Position numbers and translations under genes: made by a program. Source: Verrucomicrobiota bacterium (GTDB taxonomy: Bacteria > Verrucomicrobiota > Verrucomicrobiia > Limisphaerales > AV2). Taken from it: 14,809 bases of DNA. Shown here in pieces: positions 6,474 through 13,920 of this stretch; within the stretch, counting starts at the first letter, position 1, and each line of letters opens with the position of its first letter. The notes under the pieces were generated by a model. That model was not told the origin of the DNA, ran no database searches, and was given only the letters and a program-made list of their open reading frames with translations. The DNA lies in the NCBI GenBank assembly GCA_003219345.1, contig QHOP01000148.1, positions 1 through 14,809 of the forward strand. The letters run 5' to 3'.

Positions 6474-6510
6474 TCCCACTTTCACACCAGCTCACCAGCT
6501 CACTTTCTCA
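6474..6510. repeat. Right flank repeat of the four-helix-bundle unit
   Basis: Contains TCCCACTTTC (6474-6483), a direct repeat CAGCTCAC (6489-6496 and neighbouring CAGCTCACT), and CTCACTTTCTCA (6499-6510). The first and last are exact reverse complements of segments in 6024-6056. It ends eight bases before the symporter ATG and so supplies its leader, which lacks a Shine-Dalgarno site. Confidence 0.65.
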
Positions 6511-6517
6511 ACGAACA

Positions 6518-9142
6518 ATGCAAATCGATCCCTGGATATTAGCCTTCAGCGCCCTCACGGTCATTGCCACCGTCTGGATGGGCTTCTGGTCGGCGAAACG
6601 GTCCAGGACCGCCGGCGACTTCTTCGTGGCCGGGCGCAGCGTGAGCGTCGGGTGGAACGCCAGCGCGATCTCGGGCGAGTACCTCAGCGCCGCGTCGTTC
6701 ATGGGCGTGGCGGGCATGGTGATGTCCAGCGGCTATGACGCGCTCTGGTATCCGGTGTGTTACGCCTGCGGGTATTTGTTCCTGCTGCTGTTCATCGCCG
6801 GGCCGCTGCGGCGGTTCGGCGCCTACACGATCCCTGACTTCGCCGAAGGGCGGTTCGACTCGCCGTTGTTCCGCAAGATTGCCGTCGTGTTCGTGCTGTT
6901 CATCGGGTTCTTCTACACCATGCCGCAGATGAAGGGCGCGGGGACGACACTGGCCTACATCTTTCCTGGACTGCCGTATTGGGCGGGCGTGGTGCTGGTG
7001 GGTGCGGTCATCACGCTCAACGTCGCGATGGGCGGCATGAAAGGCATCACGCTGGTGCAGGCGTTTCAATACTGGCTCAAGATGTTCGCCATCTCCGTGC
7101 CCATCTTCGTGCTCATGGCGGTGTATGGGCATTACGGGAAGCAACTGGAGGATAATTTGCCTGACCACTCAAAACCGCTTCCTGAAGCTTTGAAAAAACT
7201 CGAATATGAAGTGGACTTTTCCGGCCCGCCCGGTTTCTGGGTAAAGTATGAATACAAAATCCGTTCGTGGTTGAAACTGTCGGCAAAGCGACCTTACTTT
7301 TTCAGTGGCAAATTTGGCAGTCATCAGTACATGGGTTCGGAGATACCGCTTTATCAATTGCTATCCACTTTCGGCGCATTGGCGGAGCACGAAGTTCTTA
7401 GGCAAAAAAGTCTCCCGAAATACAAATTGATCCCTTTTCCAAGTGAATCGAGGTCCAGTTCTCGGTTTGCTGCCGACGTGTTGGAGGCACTCACTAACAA
7501 TGGAATTACGCTTGTTTCCAACGCAGGATTTGTTCTGAGGGCGGTTCCGACCGAAGTCGCAAAAACGGCGTACGCATCTGAAATGCGGAAGCCTCTCCCC
7601 GCCAAAGCTCCGCCCGACGACACGTGGCTCAACCCCTTCGGCCCGCTGACCACCAAGGCCGCCAAGACGGCGGCAGCGGCGCGGACCAACATCGAGGAAC
7701 TCGTCACGGACATACCGCTGAAGCCTGGCACGCCCACGGACGCGAACCTTTTCGTGAGGCTCGAGCGTGCGCCGATCAGCCAGGCACTCGATATGTACGG
7801 CGGACTCGTCGGCCGAACTCCTCCTTCAGGCCGAACTGAGACGCTCGACCAGCTCGATAAGAAGTTTAACTTTTTGCTGACTCGATTACACCTGCTTGAA
7901 CCACCGGGTTATCTCCCTGGTGAAGTTAACTACCGCAACACCAATCCGATTACGGCCGGCCAACTCAAGTCTGTGTTGGAAACCGCCTTCACCACCAACC
8001 GTATCACCGTAATTGCGATCGGGGACCGACACTTGCAGGCCGTTCCGACCCAAACGCTGGAAAGACTGCGCCAGGAGACGCGGAATTTCCGCATCCAATC
8101 GCTGGCAAGAACCGAGAGAGCCTACGCGCTGCTCTACACCTACTCGCTCATCATCGCGCTGGTCTGCGGCACGGCGGGGTTGCCGCACATTCTCGTGCGG
8201 TTCTACACCAATCCGAACGGCGTCGCCGCCAAGCGCACCACCATGTGGGTGATGATTCTCATCGGCGTGTTTTATCTCTTCCCGCCCGTGTTCGGCGTGC
8301 TCGGCCGCAACCTGATGCCTGACCTCTACGCCGCCACCGGCGCGAAAGGGACGGACAAGGTGGTGCTGGAGCTGCCGCGGATTCTGAATAAGCGGGTGGG
8401 AAAGGGGGAAAGTGAGAAAGTGGGAGAGACCGCCAACGTATCACCTGCCCACTCTCCCACTTTCTCACCTGCTACCATGAACGCACCGGGACGTGCGAAG
8501 GAATTCCCCTGGGGCTCACTCCTGAGCGGCATCACTTGCGCCGGCGCATTCGCCGCGTTCATGAGCACCTTCTCCGGCCTGCTCGTCTCCCTGACCGGCG
8601 CGCTGGCGCACGATGTCTATGGCCGAATGCTTAATCCAGAATCAACGCCGGACCAGCGGATGCGCATGTTCAAAGTCTGCGCGGTGCTCTGTGGCAGCGG
8701 CGCGATCCTGCTCGGTTTCTTCGTCGAGAAATTCGAGATCAACAAAATGGTCGGCTGGGCGTTTGCCATCGCGGCGACGAGTTATTTTCCGCTCTTGTTC
8801 CTGAGCTCCTGGTGGCGCGGCATCACGATGAAGGGCGCGGCTACCGGCATGTTGGTCGGCGGCACGTTCAGCCTGGTCGCCATCGCGAGCACCATGTTCG
8901 CCGACCAGGCGTCGTGGGCCAAAGGCCTGGCCGACTTTTATGCCGGTCATCCGCTGCTCCGAATCCTGGCTGAACAACCGGCGATCTGGGCGCTGCCGCT
9001 CGCAATCATCCTTATGGTTGTTGTTTCGAAGTTAACCCGCGCGGAAGTGCCGGCGGACATCCGGATGAAGATGCTCGTGCTCCACGCGCCGGAGAAACTC
9101 GGTTTGAAACAGGAATACATTCAGGAACACCAGGCGCGCTGA
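6518..9142 (+). CDS. Sodium:solute symporter (acetate/VC_2705-like) with giant periplasmic loop
   Basis: 874 residues from ATG 6518, against about 500-600 usual for the family. The N-terminal core is GDFFVAGRSVSVGWNASAISGEYLSAASFMG; about 13 helices lie near residues 6-24, 48-70, 74-96, 119-139, 152-172, 188-205, 535-557, 573-598, 665-690, 717-737, 743-765, 773-795 and 822-838. AAFMSTFSGLLVSL in the ninth matches the ActP family. By PutP-type topology the 205-535 loop is periplasmic. It holds two copies of a module ending GFVLRAVPTE (to about 345) and RHLQAVPTQ (to about 511), which resembles secretin N-type domains. A palindrome-coded stretch lies at residues 624-652. The substrate is probably a small carboxylate; this is inferred. 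It works with the small subunit at 5718. Confidence 0.9.
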   Translation: MQIDPWILAFSALTVIATVWMGFWSAKRSRTAGDFFVAGRSVSVGWNASAISGEYLSAASFMGVAGMVMSSGYDALWYPVCYACGYLFLLLFIAGPLRRFGAYTIPDFAEGRFDSPLFRKIAVVFVLFIGFFYTMPQMKGAGTTLAYIFPGLPYWAGVVLVGAVITLNVAMGGMKGITLVQAFQYWLKMFAISVPIFVLMAVYGHYGKQLEDNLPDHSKPLPEALKKLEYEVDFSGPPGFWVKYEYKIRSWLKLSAKRPYFFSGKFGSHQYMGSEIPLYQLLSTFGALAEHEVLRQKSLPKYKLIPFPSESRSSSRFAADVLEALTNNGITLVSNAGFVLRAVPTEVAKTAYASEMRKPLPAKAPPDDTWLNPFGPLTTKAAKTAAAARTNIEELVTDIPLKPGTPTDANLFVRLERAPISQALDMYGGLVGRTPPSGRTETLDQLDKKFNFLLTRLHLLEPPGYLPGEVNYRNTNPITAGQLKSVLETAFTTNRITVIAIGDRHLQAVPTQTLERLRQETRNFRIQSLARTERAYALLYTYSLIIALVCGTAGLPHILVRFYTNPNGVAAKRTTMWVMILIGVFYLFPPVFGVLGRNLMPDLYAATGAKGTDKVVLELPRILNKRVGKGESEKVGETANVSPAHSPTFSPATMNAPGRAKEFPWGSLLSGITCAGAFAAFMSTFSGLLVSLTGALAHDVYGRMLNPESTPDQRMRMFKVCAVLCGSGAILLGFFVEKFEINKMVGWAFAIAATSYFPLLFLSSWWRGITMKGAATGMLVGGTFSLVAIASTMFADQASWAKGLADFYAGHPLLRILAEQPAIWALPLAIILMVVVSKLTRAEVPADIRMKMLVLHAPEKLGLKQEYIQEHQAR
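8412..8468. repeat. In-frame palindrome in the symporter gene, related to the 6024/6510 repeats
   Basis: A perfect 16-bp inverted repeat: GTGAGAAAGTGGGAGA at 8412-8427 and its reverse complement at 8453-8468, with a 25-base spacer. It shares GAGAAAGTG with the repeats around the four-helix-bundle gene but contains no gene. It encodes SEKVGETANVSPAHSPTFSP in a loop between helices 8 and 9, where relatives are shorter. Confidence 0.75.
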
Positions 9143-9206
9143 CGGGCGAAATTCCAAATCCCAAAGAAATTTCCGAAATGAAACCGATGGTCGAAGGCGC
9201 ACAACC

Positions 9207-9272
9207 TCCCCTCACCCTTCCCTCTCCCCTCATCCGATGAGGGGAGAGGGTGGCTTTAGCCGGGTGAGGGAG
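9207..9272. repeat. Intergenic long hairpin (CCCTCTCCCCTCATC type)
   Basis: Perfect 15-bp arms at 9220-9234 and 9236-9250 with a 1-base centre, extended by imperfect outer arms CCTCACCC / GGGTGAGG. It lies 3' of the symporter gene. A very stable hairpin without a T-run; it may stop transcription in practice, but its sequence looks like a dispersed repeat. The rest of 9143-9395 shows no gene. Confidence 0.6.
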
Positions 9273-9395
9273 TTGCCGCACACGACGATGATCGGAAATT
9301 AAATTTTGGCAACCACGCTTAAGTCGAGATCGAGGACAAATTCCGTCTTGTCGAAACCTTCCAGGTGCGTAGGCTCCCCGGCAACAGCCCTTAAT

Positions 9396-9677
9396 ATGCA
9401 TTACATTGCCATCGCCCATTTCCCGAAAGACTCGAAGAGCCTCATTGAAATCGTGGCGCGACGCCGGTCGTATCGTTATCCAGCCGCGTTCAGCAACGTG
9501 CAAAGCTACCTCGACGTGCAGGGCGGCCGGGCGATCGTCCACTTCGAAACCGAGGACGGCAAAGCCATCCTCCGTTACACGGCCGACTGGCCCGAGGTGA
9601 CGTTCGATCTGTTCCCGGTCGTTCCGAGCGAAACGGGCTGGGAAACCTACGCGGCGGCCAAGGCCGAATCGAGCGTT

Positions 9678-9689
<12 letters not shown>
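9396..9689 (+). CDS. DUF3303-like small protein
   Basis: 97 residues from ATG 9396; the frame is open from 9306, but only the later start gives a family-like N-terminus (MHYIAIAHFPKDSKS). The pattern is MHYIAIAHF, AFSNVQSYLDVQGGRAIVHFETED, then TADWPEVTFDLFPVVPSETGW. This matches the ferredoxin-like alpha/beta layout of DUF3303 proteins: strand, helix, a central gly-rich pair of strands, helix and a final VDFEVVPV-like strand. Probably a small cytoplasmic dimeric barrel; function unknown. No Shine-Dalgarno site seen. Its 3' end overlaps the convergent oxidoreductase gene by 12 bases. Confidence 0.7.
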
Positions 9690-10668
<979 letters not shown>

Positions 10669-10786
10669 GATGAGTCGTTGATTGTTGGAAGTCTATCGAC
10701 ACGCCAGGCTCGATGCCAGAAACAACTGGCCATCGGCGCTGTGCGATTCCGGCGTATGGATCGAGCGCGGACAGCCGTTCCGTGAA

Positions 10787-10812
10787 CTCGGTGGGGCGAG
10801 CGTCCCCGCGAG
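10787..10812. repeat. Small hairpin in the gap upstream of the oxidoreductase remnant
   Basis: CTCG-gt-GGGG-cgagcgt-CCCC-g-CGAG can fold into an interrupted 8-bp stem. The gap between the oxidoreductase start (10668) and the element at 10885 holds no convincing gene; this hairpin is its only visible structure. Confidence 0.4.
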
Positions 10813-10884
10813 CCCTGACTTGCGCCCGTTGTGGATTCATGTTCCATCGCATACACGCAGCGAAGGTGGCATGAACCGTTCTCC

Positions 10885-10957
10885 GTAGCGGCGTCTCGGC
10901 AGAGCGCCGCCGGCTGTCGTTCCCACGAATTGCGGCGCTCTGCCGAGACGCCGCTAC
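10885..10957. repeat. BIME-like inverted pair of GTAG elements (73 bp) supplying the bioA stop
   Basis: Perfect 26-bp inverted repeat: 10885-10910 begins GTAGCGGCGTCTCGGCAGAG, and 10932-10957 is its reverse complement ending CTAC; the spacer is 21 bases. Each arm is GTAG followed by a self-complementary stretch (CGGCG...CGCCG with inner CTC...GAG). Total length equals that of the miaB element at 4662-4734. The bioA stop TAG (10954-10956, minus strand) is the TAG of the terminal GTAG. Confidence 0.9.
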
Positions 10958-12558
10958 GCCAGAGTTCGTGGACCTGATGCGCGGTTGCGAGCCCGTGGAA
11001 ACTTCCCAAAAACTTCGCGCAACGCATCACGCAGGGCTTCCATGATCCGCCGGACCTGGACGGGTGTCGTGCAATAGGGCGGCATGAGCACAATCACGTC
11101 GCCGATGGGGCGGGTCAACACTCCGCGCCGCGCCATCGCTTCGCAGACGCGAGTGCCGGCGCGCTCCCGCAAACCAAACGGCTCGCGTGTCCGCCAATCG
11201 CGCACGAGTTCGACGCCGACCATCAAACCGACCTGCCGGATATCGCCGACGTTCGGCGACGACCACAGCGTCTTCAGTTCCTCGCGCAACGTTTGTTCGA
11301 GCCGCTGTCTCGCGCGAACCGAGGCGGAGCCTTGCAAAATCTCCAGGCTCGCGAGGGCCGCCGCCGCACCGAGTTGGTTCGCTGTATAGCTGTGGCCGTG
11401 GAAAAAAGTTTTGAATTCTTCGTGTTCGCCGAGGAACTCATCGAAAACCTTCTGGGTCGTGAGAGTAGCAGCCATTGGCAGGTAGCCACCGCTCATGCCT
11501 TTGGCGAGCGCGAGGAAATCAGGCTGCACGCCCTCGTGCTGGCAGGCGAACAGAGTAGGACAGGCTTCCAGCCTGTCTGTGGAATGCTTGCGCGACCGAT
11601 CGTTTCCAGTAACTGGAGACAGGCTGGAAGCCTGTCCTACTCTGCCAAAGCCCGTCATCACCTCGTCCGCGATCAACTGCGCGTCGTTGCCTCGAACAAT
11701 TTCGGCCACTCGGCGCAGCCATCCCGCAGGTTGCGGAATCATTCCGGCCGCGCCTTGAATCAGCGGTTCCACGACCATCGCGGCATACGGGTTACCGCGC
11801 TTTTTTTGCGCCGCAAATTTCGTCTCCACCTTGCCAACGCACTCCCAGTTGCAGCGGCGATAGTCGCGCGCGTCCGCGCGCGCTGGTTTCGCCCGATTGA
11901 ACGGGCAGCGATAGCAATACGGCGACATCACCGTGTCCGATTTGAACAGCAATCCGGCGTACGCTTTATGAAATAAATCGATGTGTCCCAGACTAACCGC
12001 GCCCACCGTGTCGCCGTGATACGCGCCGGCCAGCGAAAGAAACCTCGGTTTTTTGCCGCGACCGGTGCGACGGGCAAATTCGTAAGCGAGCTTGAGCGCG
12101 ACTTCCATCGCGGTCGAACCGTCGTCGGAGAAGAACACCTTGTTCAAACGCGGAACGCGGAACGCGGAACGCGGAATTCCCGGCAGCCGTGCCGGTAGCC
12201 ACTCCGCGTTCCGCCTTCCGCGTTCCGCGTTGAGTTGGTTTGCCGCTTCCACCAGCTTTTCCGCCAGCAGGCTCGCCGGTTCATTCGCCAAACCAAGCGC
12301 GGACGAATGCGCGATCTTTTTGAGCTGCCGCCGAATCGCCGCGTTGATTTTCGGATGATTGTGCCCGTGGAGGTTCGTCCAGACGGACGCGTTGGCATCG
12401 AGATATTCGCGGCCATGCGTGTCACGCAGCACCGCGCCTTGGCCTGAAACAATGACAATCGGCTCGCGTCTGAGCCAGTCGCGCATTTGCGTGAACGGGT
12501 GCCAGACGTATCGACGGTCGAGTTGGGCCAGCTTGTGCACGGCGAGGCGAACCTTCAA
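10954..12558 (-). CDS. bioA: Adenosylmethionine-8-amino-7-oxononanoate aminotransferase with two repeat insertions
   Basis: PLP enzyme that converts KAPA to DAPA in biotin synthesis using S-adenosylmethionine. Visible: RRYVWHPFTQM (typical BioA start), SDDGSTAMEVA (residues 144-154, phosphate/PLP site), AYHGDTVGAVS, IADEVMTGFGR (Asp298) and LALAKGMSGGYLP (PLP Lys353). Length is 534 residues against about 430-450. The extra residues are at about 109-137 (palindrome 12147-12231), about 308-336 (palindrome 11551-11644), and at the C-terminus, which ends in a third element. The start TTG 12558 overlaps the bioF stop (TTGA), implying coupling; GTG at residue 7 is an alternative. The insertions fall between conserved motifs, so activity is plausible. 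Confidence 0.93.
   Translation of the reverse strand: MKVRLAVHKLAQLDRRYVWHPFTQMRDWLRREPIVIVSGQGAVLRDTHGREYLDANASVWTNLHGHNHPKINAAIRRQLKKIAHSSALGLANEPASLLAEKLVEAANQLNAERGRRNAEWLPARLPGIPRSAFRVPRLNKVFFSDDGSTAMEVALKLAYEFARRTGRGKKPRFLSLAGAYHGDTVGAVSLGHIDLFHKAYAGLLFKSDTVMSPYCYRCPFNRAKPARADARDYRRCNWECVGKVETKFAAQKKRGNPYAAMVVEPLIQGAAGMIPQPAGWLRRVAEIVRGNDAQLIADEVMTGFGRVGQASSLSPVTGNDRSRKHSTDRLEACPTLFACQHEGVQPDFLALAKGMSGGYLPMAATLTTQKVFDEFLGEHEEFKTFFHGHSYTANQLGAAAALASLEILQGSASVRARQRLEQTLREELKTLWSSPNVGDIRQVGLMVGVELVRDWRTREPFGLRERAGTRVCEAMARRGVLTRPIGDVIVLMPPYCTTPVQVRRIMEALRDALREVFGKFPRARNRASGPRTLA
11551..11644. repeat. BIME-like inverted pair (94 bp) inside bioA, in frame
   Basis: Perfect 28-bp inverted repeat at 11551-11578 and 11617-11644, with a 38-base spacer. 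Each arm has GTAG, then ACAGGCT-TCC-AGCCTGT, a self-complementary 7-bp stem with a TCC loop. Between GTAG and CTAC the element spans 11555-11640. In the bioA frame it encodes GQASSLSP...DRLEACPTL between GFGRV and FACQHEGVQPDF, where ordinary BioA has only a few residues. Confidence 0.93.
12147..12231. repeat. Palindrome with CGGAACG units inside bioA, in frame
   Basis: A 29-bp inverted repeat with one mismatch (12147-12175 against 12203-12231), spacer 27 bases. The left arm is itself four AACGCGG-type units in tandem. It encodes about 28 residues (NAERGRRNAEW...RSAFRVPR) between EAANQL and NKVFFSDDGS. It lacks the GTAG terminus, so it belongs to a different repeat family from 11551-11644. 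Confidence 0.88.
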
Positions 12559-13760
12559 ATCTTCGACTTGAGAGTGGAGAGAACGGCCACGAGCTGGCCT
12601 GCATCAGCCGCGGAGTGCGCGGCACTGACGGTCAACCGCAATCGGGCCTGTCCCCGCGCCACCGTCGGGTAACGGATGGCGGGAATGAGAACACCTTGTT
12701 CGCGCAGAACAGCCGCTGCCTCGACCGCCTTCGCCTCGTCGCCGACCACCAGAGGAATGATGGCGCTGCGAACCGGCGGGAGGACAAAACCGGCGGCAAT
12801 GAGGCCGTTCTTGACCTGGTCAACCCGAGCCCAAAGCTGGTTGCGGCGCAGTTCGCCTTCATCAGACTGGATGAGCTGAACCGCTGCTGTGGCCGCGGCG
12901 ACGGCGGCAGGAACCGGCGCTGTGGAAAAAATAAAACTGCGCGCCCGGTTAACCAGGTAATCAATTAATGTGCGCGAGCCGCAGATGTAGCCGCCCGCCG
13001 AGCCGAGCGCTTTGCCGAGTGTGCCCATTTGAACTTCGATTTGGCCGGCAATGCCAAACTCTTCAGCCAGGCCGCGGCGTTTTTCGCCGTAAAGTCCCGT
13101 CGCGTGGGCCTCGTCCACCATCAGCCAGGCGCCGTGTTTTTCTTTGAGGTCGACCAGATCGCGCAGCAACGCGAAGTCGCCATCCATCGAGAAAACCGAT
13201 TCCGTCACGATGAGCGTGCGCGGACGGCGTTTGCCGCTCAATCCGGAGTTGCGCCGGTCGGCCCAGCGCAGAGCCTTCGCCAGGTGATCGAGATCGTTGT
13301 GAGCAAAGACGCGCAGTTCCGCGCCGCAAAGGCGGGCGCCATCAACAATGCAGGCGTGCACCCGCTTATCGATGACAATCACGTCGTGGGCGTCCAGCAG
13401 GGCGCAAATGGTCCCTACCGCAGAAACGTAACCGCTGGAAAATGCGAGCGCCGCCTCCGCGCCTTTGAAAGCGGCGATGGCTTGCTCCAGCTCGTGATGC
13501 GGCGCGAGCGAACCGCAGACCAGCCGCGACGCGCCTGAACCTGCGCCATAGCGCTCGATCCCTTTGACCGCGGCCTCCTTCAGCACCGGATCATTGGCGA
13601 GTCCGAGATAATCGTTGGAAGAAAAGTTCAGAAGCGTTCTGCCGTCCACTTGAGTGTGCGGCAACTGGGGCGAATTGATGCGGCGCAGTTCGCGATACAA
13701 TCCCTGCTCGCGCAGCGAGTTGAGCCGATCACATAAGTCGTTGTTAAGGTCCGATGTCAT
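12555..13760 (-). CDS. bioF: 8-amino-7-oxononanoate synthase
   Basis: PLP-dependent alpha-oxoamine synthase joining pimeloyl-thioester and alanine to form KAPA, the step before BioA. 401 residues, near family length (about 385-400). Motifs: NFSSNDYLGLANDP, YGAGSGASRLVCGS, FSSGYVSAVG, TESVFSMDGD, MVDEAHATGLYG (Asp216, His219) and MGTLGKALGSAGGYICGS (PLP Lys250). The ATG at 13760 has no clear Shine-Dalgarno site. It overlaps bioA downstream by four bases, so the two form an operon. No BirA-type operator was recognised upstream. No insertion is seen in this gene, unlike its partner. Confidence 0.95.
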   Translation of the reverse strand: MTSDLNNDLCDRLNSLREQGLYRELRRINSPQLPHTQVDGRTLLNFSSNDYLGLANDPVLKEAAVKGIERYGAGSGASRLVCGSLAPHHELEQAIAAFKGAEAALAFSSGYVSAVGTICALLDAHDVIVIDKRVHACIVDGARLCGAELRVFAHNDLDHLAKALRWADRRNSGLSGKRRPRTLIVTESVFSMDGDFALLRDLVDLKEKHGAWLMVDEAHATGLYGEKRRGLAEEFGIAGQIEVQMGTLGKALGSAGGYICGSRTLIDYLVNRARSFIFSTAPVPAAVAAATAAVQLIQSDEGELRRNQLWARVDQVKNGLIAAGFVLPPVRSAIIPLVVGDEAKAVEAAAVLREQGVLIPAIRYPTVARGQARLRLTVSAAHSAADAGQLVAVLSTLKSKI

Positions 13761-13807
13761 GCCAGCCGTATAAAACGAATTTCAAGAAAGCAAAATATAC
13801 CCTGGGA

Positions 13808-13837
13808 AGTATAATCCCAAACTTGATCAATAGTGAA
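13808..13837 (-). promoter_or_regulatory. Candidate promoter for bioF-bioA
   Basis: On the minus strand TTCACT (13832-13837) and TATACT (13808-13813) are spaced by 18 bases, about 48 bases upstream of the bioF ATG, in the only AT-rich stretch nearby. The -35 match is partial; a second TATATT at 13795-13800 lacks a good -35. Confidence 0.3.
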
Positions 13838-13875
13838 CTCACGTCCCGCAAAGCATGTCGTCTTTTCGCTGCACG

Positions 13876-13890
13876 GGGGCGAGCCGCCCC
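13876..13890. repeat. GGGGCG-agc-CGCCCC hairpin downstream of the amidohydrolase gene
   Basis: A perfect 6-bp GC stem with a 3-base loop, about 30 bases past the amidohydrolase stop and upstream of the bioF promoter candidate. It could be a stop signal or another dispersed palindrome; no T-run. Confidence 0.4.
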
Positions 13891-13920
13891 GCGCCCCTGT
13901 GGTCCGCGTATGGATGGCTC

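Noticed and set aside
10885..10957. Rho-independent terminator for bioFA
   Set aside because: No T-run after the stem on the minus strand, and the GTAG/CTAC ends and long perfect arms match the insertion elements inside genes. It may still slow polymerase.
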